Of a stretch of 64,000 bases of DNA, positions 1 to 8,900 are shown piece after piece. The number at the start of each line of letters is the position of its first letter. Position 1 is the stretch's first letter. The notes under the pieces are model-generated. The model did not search any database. It had not been told where the DNA came from and worked only from the letters and a program-made list of their open reading frames with translations. The translations under genes were made by a program, and so were the position numbers. The DNA comes from JAJZNI01 sp035624785 (GTDB lineage Bacteria > Chloroflexota > Dormibacteria > Aeolococcales > Aeolococcaceae). The DNA lies in contig DASPQV010000051.1 of NCBI GenBank assembly GCA_035624785.1, positions 124,001-188,000 of the forward strand, read 5' to 3'.

Positions 1-250
1 GGATGGCGTCGCCATCGGAGAAGGTGACCGTGCCATCCGGCACGGTGGTGCCCGCGGCCGGGATGACGGTTGCGGTGAGGACCAGCGGGTCCCCGTAGCC
101 GGAGGGGTTCTCTGACGATGTGAGGGTGACGGTGGTGGCCATGGCACCGTCCGCCGCCCCGCCCACCGACGGTGCGGCGAGCAGGGCACCGCCGGCGAGG
201 AGCGCGGCTCCCGCCAGCCACCGCAAGCGCCTTCCTCTCCTGATCTTCAT
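1..250 (-). CDS. Secreted Ig-like (Big_3-type) protein, N-terminal part only
   Basis: The first 83 codons are visible; the rest lies beyond the left edge. The protein opens with a textbook Sec signal: a basic start (KIRRGRRLR), a hydrophobic core at about residues 11-26 and Ala-rich candidate cleavage sites near 33 or 38. From about residue 39 the sequence (TVTLTSSENPSGYGDPLVL, then PDGTVTFSDGD) has the look of a bacterial Ig-like domain of the Big_3 repeat family, found in surface and adhesion proteins. The ATG follows CGGGAG and a TACGCT box 9 bases upstream. The total length and any anchor cannot be seen. A second Ig-like surface protein of different repeat type lies at 56.4 kb. Confidence 0.75.
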   Translation of the reverse strand, partial: MKIRRGRRLRWLAGAALLAGGALLAAPSVGGAADGAMATTVTLTSSENPSGYGDPLVLTATVIPAAGTTVPDGTVTFSDGDAI

Positions 251-259
251 CTCCCGACG

Positions 260-309
260 AGCGTAGGCCCAACGATCGGTTGCCGGAACGTCAGGCGGCT
301 CGCGAGCCG
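260..309 (-). promoter_or_regulatory. Putative promoter and operator palindrome of the Ig-like gene
   Basis: A -10-like TACGCT (260-265, reverse strand) ends 9 bases before the ATG. A perfect 14-bp palindrome, CGGCTCGCGAGCCG, sits at 296-309, just upstream of where a -35 box would lie, so it could be a regulator site. No clear -35 match is visible. Function is inferred from position only. Confidence 0.35.
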
Positions 310-406
310 ATGACATTCCTGTGATGTTGGACGAGGAAGCCACAGCTTCGTGACGAACCGTGGCGGCGGCGTCACATCCGCATGGCGGCATCTCGCCGAA
401 GCTCGC

Positions 407-2782
407 TCAGGAGGCGACCTGCGACTGTCTCGACGCGGTGAGATCGACGTGCTCGTCTGCGCTCGCGAGCTGGTCGAGGCCGTGTCCGGTCGGCCACTCG
501 ACGCGGACGGTGGTTCCCATCCCGAGCTCCCCGCTGAGCCTGACGTCACCGCCGTGAGCCTCGACCAGCACCTTGACCAGGGCCAGCCCGACGCCCATGC
601 CCCCGTAGGTCCGGGTCCCGCCGCTCTCGACCTGGAAGAAGCGGTCGAAGACGCGCTCATGGAGGCTGGGGTCGATCCCGATCCCGTTGTCCTCGACCTC
701 GATCAGGCAGCGGTCCGGCCCATCACCGGGTCGTGCCGACACCGCCACCCTGCCTCCGGGGGGCGTGAACTTCACGGCGTTGTCGATGAGGCAGCGGAAC
801 ACCTGGCGCAACCGCTCCGGGTCGGCATCGACGCACAACTCCGCGGGCACATCGACGCGCAGCTCGACGGGGAGGCCGCCGGGATGGTGACGGGCGACGT
901 CGTGCGCCGCCTCCTCGACCGCGTCCGCGAGGTTCACGTCCCGGCGCTGCATGCGGAGGTTGTCGGCGCTGACCAGCGAGAGGTCGATCATCGTCTCCAC
1001 CAGGTCGGAGAGCTGGTGGGAGGCGAGCTCGATGTTCCCGACGATGGCGAGCTTCTGGGTGTCGTCGGCCTGCCCCCAGAGCATCTGCAGCAGCTCGACG
1101 TGGCCGACGATTGCGGTCAGCGGGGTGCGCAGCTCGTGCTGGGCGGTGGCCAGGAAGTCCGACTTCATCTCGTCCAGCTCGAGCAGCCGCCGCACCGTCT
1201 CCCGCTCTCGCTCGAAGAGCTGGGTGTTGGCCACAGCGATCGCCGCGTTGTTGGCGAGGGCGGAGAGCGCCCGGATGTCGGCGTCGGAGAGGCGCTCCGG
1301 GGTGCTCACCGCGATCGCCCCTGCGACCTCGTCGCGATAGCGCATCGGAATCGCCAGGGACCAGCCGCCCGCCTCCCGCTCACCAAGGTGGAAGCGGGTG
1401 GTCCGACCGTGCAGCAGGCCCGCCACCACGTGGTCGGGCAGCTCCGGATCTGGGTCGGCCGGCCGGCTCCTGGCCCTGACCGCCAGGTCGTCGTCCTCCC
1501 GGCCCAGCACCCAGGCCCGGGCGCCCGGACCGCTGATGCTGGCCGCGGCGGCACAGACGGCGCTCTCCAGGCCGGGGACGCCGGCTGTGGTGGTGGTGAG
1601 GGCGCGGGAGACCTCGTCCAGCCGGGCAACCGCCGAATCGATGTGGTGGACGTTGGACTGGATCTGGGCGCGCATCCGGTTGACCTGTTCGGCCAGCACC
1701 CCCAGCTCGTCGCGGGACTGGATCGGGATGTCCGATGCGTAGTCGCCTCCCGCGATCCGGGCCACTCCCTCCGAGAGCTGCGCCACCGGGCGCCGGACGA
1801 ACCGGTTGACGAAGAGCAGCACCAGGAGCCAGGTGAGCAGCAGGGCGGTCAAGGCCAGCCAGACCACGGTCAGCTCGTCGGTGGTCTGGTCACCGACGAA
1901 GAGCGAGAGGGGTGTCTCGACCCCGACGTAGAGAACGGGGGGCCCCGGGTTGGGGTTGACCCCCTCCAGGGCGATCGCTGCGGCGCCCGCCCCCGGCATG
2001 GTGGTGAAGCCCGAGAGGCTGGCGGACGACCCCCCCAGCTGGCTGGAGAGGTCGGCGGGAAGGTTCGCCGGGCCGCTCGCCGGTTGGTCGGCGCTTCCCG
2101 AGATCGCCTCCAGGGTCGCGCCGCGACGATTGGCCACCAGCAACGGGGTGTATCCCTGCCCCAGGGCCCCGACCAATCGCATCAGCTGGCTGGGCAGCGG
2201 CATGCTGTAGACGACGGCGCCCAGGGTCTCTCCATTGCTGGATCGGACCGGGGCCGCGAAGTCGTAGACGGGCAACCCCGTTCTCAGCAGGTCGATGGAC
2301 TCGGCTGGGCTCCCCCCCAGGGCTGCCCGCACCTCGGGCAGGCCGGCGGGGAGCGGAGGCAGGCCGGAGCCTCCCGTGGCCGCCAGCTCGGACCCTTCGG
2401 TGTCGAAGATCGCGACCTCCTCGTCGGGGAGGTCGGTGACCACCTTGGTGGGACCGCTGAGCAGCGCTGCCGCCGAGCTGCGGGGGGTGACCGAGGCGAG
2501 CGCCGGCGCCATCTCCGGGAGCCCGGCGGCGGCGGAGGCGGCGAAGCGGGCCTGGGGAGCCGCGACCTGCTGGACCAGCTCTCGGAAGGCCTGGGCGCGG
2601 CTCTCCGCATTGGTCTGAGCGCCGGTGTCGGTCTGCTGGTTCCGGCTCACCAGCAGGAAGGCGCTGACCGCGGTGATGATGACCAGGGAGAGGGCGAAGC
2701 CGCCGAGAAGCAGCCGGGTGGCGAAGGTCACCCGCGGGCGGCGAAAGCGGAATCGGGGCCGGCGCGGAGGGTCGGGCTGCAT
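407..2782 (-). CDS. Membrane sensor histidine kinase (HAMP-GAF-HisKA-HATPase)
   Basis: A 791-residue two-component sensor kinase. A first membrane helix lies at about residues 20-45, a long extracytoplasmic sensor region follows, and a second helix is at about 303-328. Next come a HAMP domain (about 326-380), a GAF-like domain (about 385-535), a HisKA domain with the phosphorylated His at residue 549 (QHELRTPLTA) and a HATPase domain with the N box (DNAVKF), G1 (DNGIGID) and G2 (GMGVGLAL). No response regulator lies next to it, so the partner is unknown. The ATG at 2782 has no Shine-Dalgarno; TACCCT at 2792-2797 leaves 9 bases, suggesting a leaderless or nearly leaderless mRNA. Confidence 0.9.
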   Translation of the reverse strand: MQPDPPRRPRFRFRRPRVTFATRLLLGGFALSLVIITAVSAFLLVSRNQQTDTGAQTNAESRAQAFRELVQQVAAPQARFAASAAAGLPEMAPALASVTPRSSAAALLSGPTKVVTDLPDEEVAIFDTEGSELAATGGSGLPPLPAGLPEVRAALGGSPAESIDLLRTGLPVYDFAAPVRSSNGETLGAVVYSMPLPSQLMRLVGALGQGYTPLLVANRRGATLEAISGSADQPASGPANLPADLSSQLGGSSASLSGFTTMPGAGAAAIALEGVNPNPGPPVLYVGVETPLSLFVGDQTTDELTVVWLALTALLLTWLLVLLFVNRFVRRPVAQLSEGVARIAGGDYASDIPIQSRDELGVLAEQVNRMRAQIQSNVHHIDSAVARLDEVSRALTTTTAGVPGLESAVCAAAASISGPGARAWVLGREDDDLAVRARSRPADPDPELPDHVVAGLLHGRTTRFHLGEREAGGWSLAIPMRYRDEVAGAIAVSTPERLSDADIRALSALANNAAIAVANTQLFERERETVRRLLELDEMKSDFLATAQHELRTPLTAIVGHVELLQMLWGQADDTQKLAIVGNIELASHQLSDLVETMIDLSLVSADNLRMQRRDVNLADAVEEAAHDVARHHPGGLPVELRVDVPAELCVDADPERLRQVFRCLIDNAVKFTPPGGRVAVSARPGDGPDRCLIEVEDNGIGIDPSLHERVFDRFFQVESGGTRTYGGMGVGLALVKVLVEAHGGDVRLSGELGMGTTVRVEWPTGHGLDQLASADEHVDLTASRQSQVAS

Positions 2783-2944
2783 GGCATCCCGAGGGTATGG
2801 CGGTCACGGCGGATCTGAGGCCCTTTGACGCGACCGTCGCGCGATCGTCGCAAAGCCTTGGTCATGACCGCCTCCGGCCGCGGCCGGGAGCCGGCCTCGA
2901 GGTCGGGGGCCGCGCGGAGCGCGCGGATGTTCGCTCTGTCCTGT

Positions 2945-2950
2945 TAGACT
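2945..2950 (+). promoter_or_regulatory. -10 box of the pyr operon
   Basis: TAGACT matches the -10 form seen before many genes here. Transcription would start near 2957, a few bases before the PyrR-binding stem begins at 2962, which fits a promoter serving the leader. I see no convincing -35 box. Confidence 0.5.
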
Positions 2951-2961
2951 GCCGCAGAACG

Positions 2962-3053
2962 GATCCACTTCAAGCAGGTCCAGTGAGGCCGGCAAGGGGA
3001 TCGGCGCCGCGTCCGCCGGCGTCCCTCCGCAGCCGCTCACGGGCGGCGGAGGG
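2962..3053 (+). promoter_or_regulatory. PyrR-binding leader with Shine-Dalgarno-sequestering hairpin
   Basis: The lower stem GATCC (2962-2966) pairs with GGATC (2998-3002); the upper stem GGTC (2977-2980) pairs with GGCC (2987-2990) around the loop CAGTGA. This matches the conserved PyrR binding loop (TCCAGAGAGG-like core followed by GGCAAGG). Downstream, CCCTCCGC (3023-3030) can pair with GCGGAGGG (3046-3053), hiding the pyrB Shine-Dalgarno GGAGGG. There is no U-run, so this looks like control of translation initiation, as known for mycobacterial PyrR, rather than termination as in Bacillus. UMP/UTP-loaded PyrR, encoded two genes down, is the expected ligand. Confidence 0.75.
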
Positions 3054-3061
3054 CATGGGTG

Positions 3062-3988
3062 ATGACGCTGGCCATGAAGCAGCGGCGGTTGGAGCACGTC
3101 GTCTCCAGCGAGCAGTTCGACCGCGAGTGCCTCGACGAGCTCTTTGCCAGCGCCGACCTGATGGTCGATCACCGGGACACCCGGCTGGCCAGCCGGATCA
3201 TGGCCACCCTCTTCTACGAGCCGTCGACCCGCACGCGGCTCAGCTTCGAGTCGGCGATGCTCCGCCTTGGCGGTTCGGTGATCGGCACCGAGGCGGCCCG
3301 CCAGTTCTCCAGCACGATCAAGGGCGAGACCCTGGAGGACACCATCCGGATGGCGTCGACCTACGCCGACGTCATCGTCCTGCGTCACGACCAGGCGGGC
3401 GCCGCCGCCCGGGCCGCCCGGGTGGCCTCGGTGCCGGTGGTCAACGCCGGAGATGGCCCCGGCGAGCACCCCACCCAGGCGCTGCTCGACCTCTACACCA
3501 TCCGCTCCGAGCTGGGAACCGCGGAGGGGGTCCACGTCGCGTTCTGCGGTGACCTCCGCTTCGGCCGGACGGTGCACTCCCTGGCCCTGCTGCTCAGCCT
3601 CCATCCTGGGGTGCGGATGACCTTCGTGGCCCCCGAGGTGGTCCAGGTCGGTGCCGACCTGCAGGCCCGGATTGCCGCGGCCGGTGTCCCGATCCAGCTC
3701 ACCGACCGCCTCGACGAGGTCATCGACTCGGTGGATGTCGTCTACCAGACGCGGATCCAGAAGGAGCGGTTCGAGAGCCTCGACGACTTCGAGGTGGCTC
3801 GACGCGCCATCCGGATCGACTCGTCGGTGATGCGGGCGCTCCCCACCAAGGCGATCGTGATGCACCCGCTCCCTCGGGTCGACGAGATCGCCACCGAGGT
3901 CGACGATGACCCTCGAGCCGCCTACTTCCGGCAGGCGCGCAACGGGATCGCCATCCGGATGGCGCTGCTGGACATGCTGCTGGGATGA
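3062..3988 (+). CDS. pyrB: Aspartate carbamoyltransferase catalytic subunit
   Basis: Condenses carbamoyl phosphate with aspartate, the committed step of pyrimidine synthesis. The 308 residues match the usual length of about 305-310. Visible landmarks are the carbamoyl-phosphate loop (YEPSTRTRLSFE), the GEHPTQALLD segment and the C-terminal HPLPRVDEI motif. I chose ATG 3062, 8 bases after GGAGGG; a GTG at 3059 and an ATG at 3074 are alternatives. It is first in the pyr operon and overlaps pyrR by ATGA. No pyrI regulatory chain is present; PyrR-mediated control of the leader is expected. Confidence 0.95.
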   Translation: MTLAMKQRRLEHVVSSEQFDRECLDELFASADLMVDHRDTRLASRIMATLFYEPSTRTRLSFESAMLRLGGSVIGTEAARQFSSTIKGETLEDTIRMASTYADVIVLRHDQAGAAARAARVASVPVVNAGDGPGEHPTQALLDLYTIRSELGTAEGVHVAFCGDLRFGRTVHSLALLLSLHPGVRMTFVAPEVVQVGADLQARIAAAGVPIQLTDRLDEVIDSVDVVYQTRIQKERFESLDDFEVARRAIRIDSSVMRALPTKAIVMHPLPRVDEIATEVDDDPRAAYFRQARNGIAIRMALLDMLLG

Positions 3989-4572
3989 CCCAGGTGGAGC
4001 CGGCCGGCACCTCCTCGGAGATCCGGCCGCCGCAGCTCCTCGACGCCCAGGGCGTCGACCGGGTGCTGCTCCGCCTTGCCCACGAGATCCGGGAGCGGCA
4101 CCCCGGCGACCTGACCGCGGTGGTGCTCGCCGGGATCCGCGAGGGCGGCCTGGCGGTGGCACGCCGCCTCCGGGCGCGCCTGGGGGAGGCCAGCCGGTGG
4201 GACATCCCGCTGGTGGCCGTCGACGTCAGCGGCTTCCGCGACGACCGCCCCCGCCAGCCTGGCCTCGACGGCGCATGGCAGGAGCTCGATCCCCCGGGGG
4301 CGGCGGCCTCCCCTGAGGGGCTGGTGGTGGTGCTCGTCGACGACGTGATCCAGACCGGGCGGACCATGCGGGCGGCATTCGACCTGGTGGCCTCCAGGGG
4401 CCGGCCAGCGGCTATCGAGATGGCCGTCCTGGTCGACCGGGGGGGGCGGGAGGTCCCGGTGCGGCCCAATTACGTTGGCAAGAACCTGCCGGTTGCCGCC
4501 GGCGACTGGGTCGAGATCCGGCTCGGCACCGCCCCTGAGCAGGACGGGATCTTCCTGGTGCCGCGCCGATGA
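3985..4572 (+). CDS. pyrR: PyrR, pyrimidine operon regulator
   Basis: A 195-residue member of the phosphoribosyltransferase fold family. The PRPP-binding signature VVLVDDVIQTGRTMRAA is intact, as are the N-terminal LAGIREGG segment and the basic VGKNLPV region typical of PyrR. PyrR binds the leader RNA of pyr genes when UMP or UTP is high and often has weak uracil phosphoribosyltransferase activity. The matching RNA site lies at 2962-3002, upstream of pyrB. In many genomes pyrR is first in the operon; here it is second, overlapping pyrB and pyrC by 4 bases on each side, so it is probably autoregulated. Confidence 0.93.
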   Translation: MTQVEPAGTSSEIRPPQLLDAQGVDRVLLRLAHEIRERHPGDLTAVVLAGIREGGLAVARRLRARLGEASRWDIPLVAVDVSGFRDDRPRQPGLDGAWQELDPPGAAASPEGLVVVLVDDVIQTGRTMRAAFDLVASRGRPAAIEMAVLVDRGGREVPVRPNYVGKNLPVAAGDWVEIRLGTAPEQDGIFLVPRR

Positions 4573-5924
4573 ACTGCATCCTCCGCGGGGTCCGCGTGAT
4601 CGACCCGCTCGGACGCCGGGATGCGCTCGGCCAGGACGTCTGGCTCAGCGAGGGCCGGATCATCGCCATCTACAAGCACATGGGGGAGGGCACTCTCCCG
4701 GTCATCGATCTCACCCCTCCGGCCGGTGGCACGCCGGTGATCCTCTGCCCGGGCTTCATCGACGTGCACACCCACCTGCGTGAGCCCGGCGACGAGGGTG
4801 CCGAAACCCTGCACAGCGGTTCCCAGGCGGCGGCGGCGGGCGGCTTCACCCACGTGCTGGCGATGGCCAACACCGTCCCCCCGATCGACACGCCCGAGCG
4901 GGTCAAGGAGGCCACCTTCCGCGCCGTGGCCGCCTCGGTGCAGGTGCTCACCGGATGCGCGCTCACCCGCGGCCTGCAGGGCCAGGAGATGGTCGACCTG
5001 GAGACCTGTGCCGCGGCCGGCGCCGTGGCCTTCTCCGACGACGGGCGCAACGCTTTCTCGCCCCGGCTGCTCAGCGAGGCGATCAGCCAGGCCGCGCCGC
5101 TGCACCGGCCGATCCTGGTCCACCCCGAGGACGAGGACCTGATCGCGCAGGTCAACAACGTCCAGGGCCCGGTCAACCGATGCCCGCTGCGCCCGGTGGA
5201 AGCGGAGGTCAAGGCGGTGGACTACGCCCTCCGCGCACTCGCGCACGCCGGCCGGGGTCACGTCCACCTCCAGCACATCTCCTCGGCGGCGGCTGTCGAG
5301 CGGGTCCGGCGGGCCAAGGAGGAAGGCGCCACCGTGACCGCGGAGGCCACCCCCCACCACCTCGGGATGTGGCTGCCGTTCGCCAGCGAGCCCGATCCGT
5401 CGGGCCTCCTCAAGGTCAATCCACCGCTGCGCACCGACCATGACCGCGAGGCGCTGATCCAGGCGCTCCGCGACGGGATCATCGACGCCGTGGCCACCGA
5501 TCACGCTCCTCACCGGGTAGAGGAAAAGGCGCTGCCCTACGAAAAGGCGGCGCCGGGGATGATCGGCCTAGAGCTCGCCCTGGCGGCGTGCATCACCCTG
5601 GCCGGCATGGATGGCGACTGGCTGCCGACGCTCATCGAACGGCTCACCATCGGTCCCTACCGGGTCCTCGGCGGCGCCTCCGGGCTGCGTGAGCCGCGGC
5701 TGCGCATCGGCGAAGCCGCCACCTGCGTCCTCTTCGACCCGGCCGCCGAGTGGACGGTGGAGCCCTCGCACCTGCGCTCGAGCTCACAGAACACGCCCCT
5801 CATCGGCGTCAAGCTCCGCGGCCGGGTGCTCATGACCCTGGTCGACGGAGCCCTGGTCCACCACGACCGGCAGCGGCTGCCCTGGCCGGTGCCGAGCCCG
5901 GCGCCCGAGGCAGTCCATGGCTGA
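4569..5924 (+). CDS. pyrC: Dihydroorotase
   Basis: Cyclises carbamoyl aspartate to dihydroorotate. The 451-residue protein is a class I (amidohydrolase, TIM barrel) enzyme: the metal-binding HTHLREPG motif has His67 and His69, followed by further metal-site segments (LVHPED, LQHISS) and the catalytic Asp region VATDHAPH. The length is slightly above the usual 420-430. It overlaps pyrR by ATGA and carAB by 8 bases, so translation is probably coupled through the whole run. PyrB and PyrC of this type often associate, but nothing in the sequence proves that here. Confidence 0.95.
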   Translation: MNCILRGVRVIDPLGRRDALGQDVWLSEGRIIAIYKHMGEGTLPVIDLTPPAGGTPVILCPGFIDVHTHLREPGDEGAETLHSGSQAAAAGGFTHVLAMANTVPPIDTPERVKEATFRAVAASVQVLTGCALTRGLQGQEMVDLETCAAAGAVAFSDDGRNAFSPRLLSEAISQAAPLHRPILVHPEDEDLIAQVNNVQGPVNRCPLRPVEAEVKAVDYALRALAHAGRGHVHLQHISSAAAVERVRRAKEEGATVTAEATPHHLGMWLPFASEPDPSGLLKVNPPLRTDHDREALIQALRDGIIDAVATDHAPHRVEEKALPYEKAAPGMIGLELALAACITLAGMDGDWLPTLIERLTIGPYRVLGGASGLREPRLRIGEAATCVLFDPAAEWTVEPSHLRSSSQNTPLIGVKLRGRVLMTLVDGALVHHDRQRLPWPVPSPAPEAVHG

Positions 5925-8900
5925 GCATGCCGCGAACCTCGGTGCCAGCGCGCCGGCTGGTGCGCTGCCACCCGGCCCACCGGTGGCGGGCCGCCTCGCC
6001 CTCGAGTCCGGGGCCGTTTTCGAGGGATGGCTTTTCGGCGCGGGGTTGGACCCGGCCACCTCGGGCGAGGTGGTCTTCAACACCTGCATGACCGGGTACC
6101 AGGAGGTCTGCAGCGATCCCTCCTATGCCGGTCAGATGGTGGTGATGACCCACCCGCTGATCGGCAACTACGGGGTTCGCGAGGACCACGCCGAGTCGGG
6201 GAGGGTGCACTGCCGGGCCTTGATCGTCCGCGAGCTCTCCGAGAGGGTCGGCCACGGAGCCGCCCACCGTTCCCTGGAGGACGAGCTTCGCCGGCACGGC
6301 GTCCCGGGGATCCGCGCCATCGACACCCGCGCGCTCACCCGCCACCTGCGCGAGCGCGGGACGCTCCGCGGCGTGCTCGCCTGCTCGGCGTCGATGTCCG
6401 CCGAGGAGCAGGTGGAGCTGGCCCGCCGGGCTCCCTGGGTCAGCGACCGGGACCTGGTCGCCGAGGTCTCTCAGACCGAACCTTGGACCCGCTGGGACGA
6501 GCCGCTCTGCGCCGAGCTGGAGCTGGGCCTGCGGTTGAGCGGAGGCGTCGGCCGCTTCGCCGGAGCCCGCGTCGTCGTCGTCGACCTGGGTCTGAAGCGC
6601 AACCAGCTCCGCGCCCTCCTCAGCCGCGGCGCGGAGGTGGTGGTGGTGCGCCACGACGCCGATCTCGCCGCGGTGATGCAACACCGCCCCCACGGCGTGG
6701 TGCTGAGCAACGGCCCCGGGGACCCCGCCCGCCTCCCCGGGCCGGTCAGCCTGGCCCGTGACCTGCTGGAACAGCGGGTCCCGATCCTGGGCATCTGCCT
6801 GGGCCACCAGGTGCTCGGTCGAGCCGCCGGGGCGACCACCTCGCGGCTGAGATTCGGCCACCACGGCGGCAACCACCCAGTCCGCGACGAGGAGAGCGGC
6901 GCCGTCTACGTCACCTCCCAGAATCACGAGTTCCAGGTCGACGCGGCCAGCCTTCCCGAGGGCTCCGGGTGGTACGTCAGCGAGCGCAACCTCAACGACA
7001 GGAGCGTGGAGGGTCTCCGGCACCGCCAATTTCCAGTCATCTCTGTCCAATACCACCCGGAGGGCGCTCCCGGTCCCCAGGACCGTGCCGGCGTATTCGA
7101 CGACTTCCTCGGCCTCTGCGCGGCCCATGCCGGGATCGTCGTTCCCCGGCTGGCTTCCGGCCACCCGTCCGAGGCCGAGATCGAGGAGGCGGTGCTGCCA
7201 CTGGACCTCGACGGCGAGCCTGCGTCCACCAGCTCGGACCGGGACATCGCGGAAGCCGCGCAGGTCCTCGAGACGGCCGCGGGGGTGCGTGCTGAGCACA
7301 GCCTGGGCGCAGCTGAACGCCCCCACTCGGTGCTCGTCATCGGCTCCGGCCCGGTCATCATCGGCCAGGCCGCCGAGTTCGACTACGCCGGCACCCAGGC
7401 CTGCAAGGCCCTGCGCGAGGAGGGCGTGCGGGTGGTCCTGGTCAACAGCAACCCGGCCACGATCATGACCGACGACGCCTCCGCGGATGCCGTCTACGTC
7501 GAGCCCCTGACCGTGCCGGTGCTGGAGCGGATCATCGCGGCGGAGCGCCCCGACGGGCTGCTCGCCACCCTGGGCGGCCAGACCGGCCTCAACCTGGCGG
7601 TGGCGCTCGACGATGCCGGGGTGCTCGAGCGCTATGGGGTCCGCCCCCTGGGGACATCACTGGAGGCGATCCGCGCCGCCGAGGATCGCGAGCGGTTCAA
7701 GGAGCTGCTCCACCGCATCGGCGAGCCCGTCCCGGACTCCCGCACCGTCTCGTCGGTGGGGGAGGCGCGCGCCTTCATGGAGGAGGCCGGGCTGCCCCTG
7801 GTGGTGAGGCCCGCCTTCACCCTGGGGGGCACGGGCGGCGGCCTCTGCGCCACCGTCGACCACTTCATCGAGGTGGTCAGCAACGGCCTGGCGCTGTCGC
7901 CGATCGGCCAGGTGCTGGTGGAGCGATCGGTGGCGGGGTGGCGGGAGATCGAGTACGAGGTGATGCGGGACGCCGCCGGCACCTGCATCACCATCTGCAA
8001 CATGGAGAACCTGGACCCGATGGGGGTCCACACCGGGGACTCCATCGTGGTGGCGCCGGCGCAGACGCTCACCGACCGCGAGCACCAGCAGCTCCGCAGC
8101 GCTGCGCTCAGGATCATCAGCGCCCTGGGGATCGCCGGGGGCTGCAACGTCCAGTTCGCCCTGGCCCCCGACTCTCACGAGTACTTCGTGATCGAGGTCA
8201 ACCCCCGGGTGTCCCGGTCATCGGCCCTGGCGAGCAAGGCGACCGGCTACCCGATCGCCCGGCTGGCCGCCAAGATCGCGGTGGGGCGGCGACTCGATGA
8301 GATCGAGAACGCGGTCACCGGGAAGACCTGCGCCGCCTTCGAGCCAGCCCTCGACTACTGCGTGGTCAAGATCCCCCGCTGGCCCTTCGACAAGTTCCCC
8401 GAGGCGGACCGCCGCCTGGGGACCCAAATGAAGTCGACCGGCGAGGTCATGGCCATCGAGCGCAGCTTCGAGGCCGCCTTCAGCAAGGCGCTCCGTTCCC
8501 TGGAACAGCGCCCTCCCGCGCCCGCCGAGCTGCGCGACCCCGTGCTCCTCGACAACCCCAACGACCGCCGGATCTTCGCGGTGCTCGAGGCCCTCCGCCA
8601 GGGAATGCCGGCAGAGGAGGTCAGCCGCCGCAGCACCATCGCGATCTGGTTCGTCGACAGGCTGCGGGCCCTGGTGGAGGCCGAGGAGGCGCTGCGACGC
8701 GGTCTGGACGACCCGGCCCTGGTCCGGGCCAAACGGGCGGCGATCAGCGACCGGCGCATCGCCGGCCTGGCCGGCGTCGGCGTCGACGAGGTGACCGAGG
8801 CCCGTCGACGCCTCGGCCTGAGCGCGACCTTCAAGTGCGTCGACACCTGTGCGGCGGAGTTCGCCGCCGCGACGCCCTACTACTACTCGACGGTGGAGAC

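Noticed and set aside
350..2818. Long open frame antisense to the sensor kinase (about 820 codons)
   Set aside because: High-GC codon bias keeps the antisense frame open. Its product is Gly/Arg/His/Asp-rich without any domain, while the reverse-strand kinase is complete and clearly real.
7090..7330. Frameshift or assembly join between carA and carB
   Set aside because: The frame is continuous through an acidic linker with normal codon use, and no internal start with a ribosome site for a separate carB is seen.
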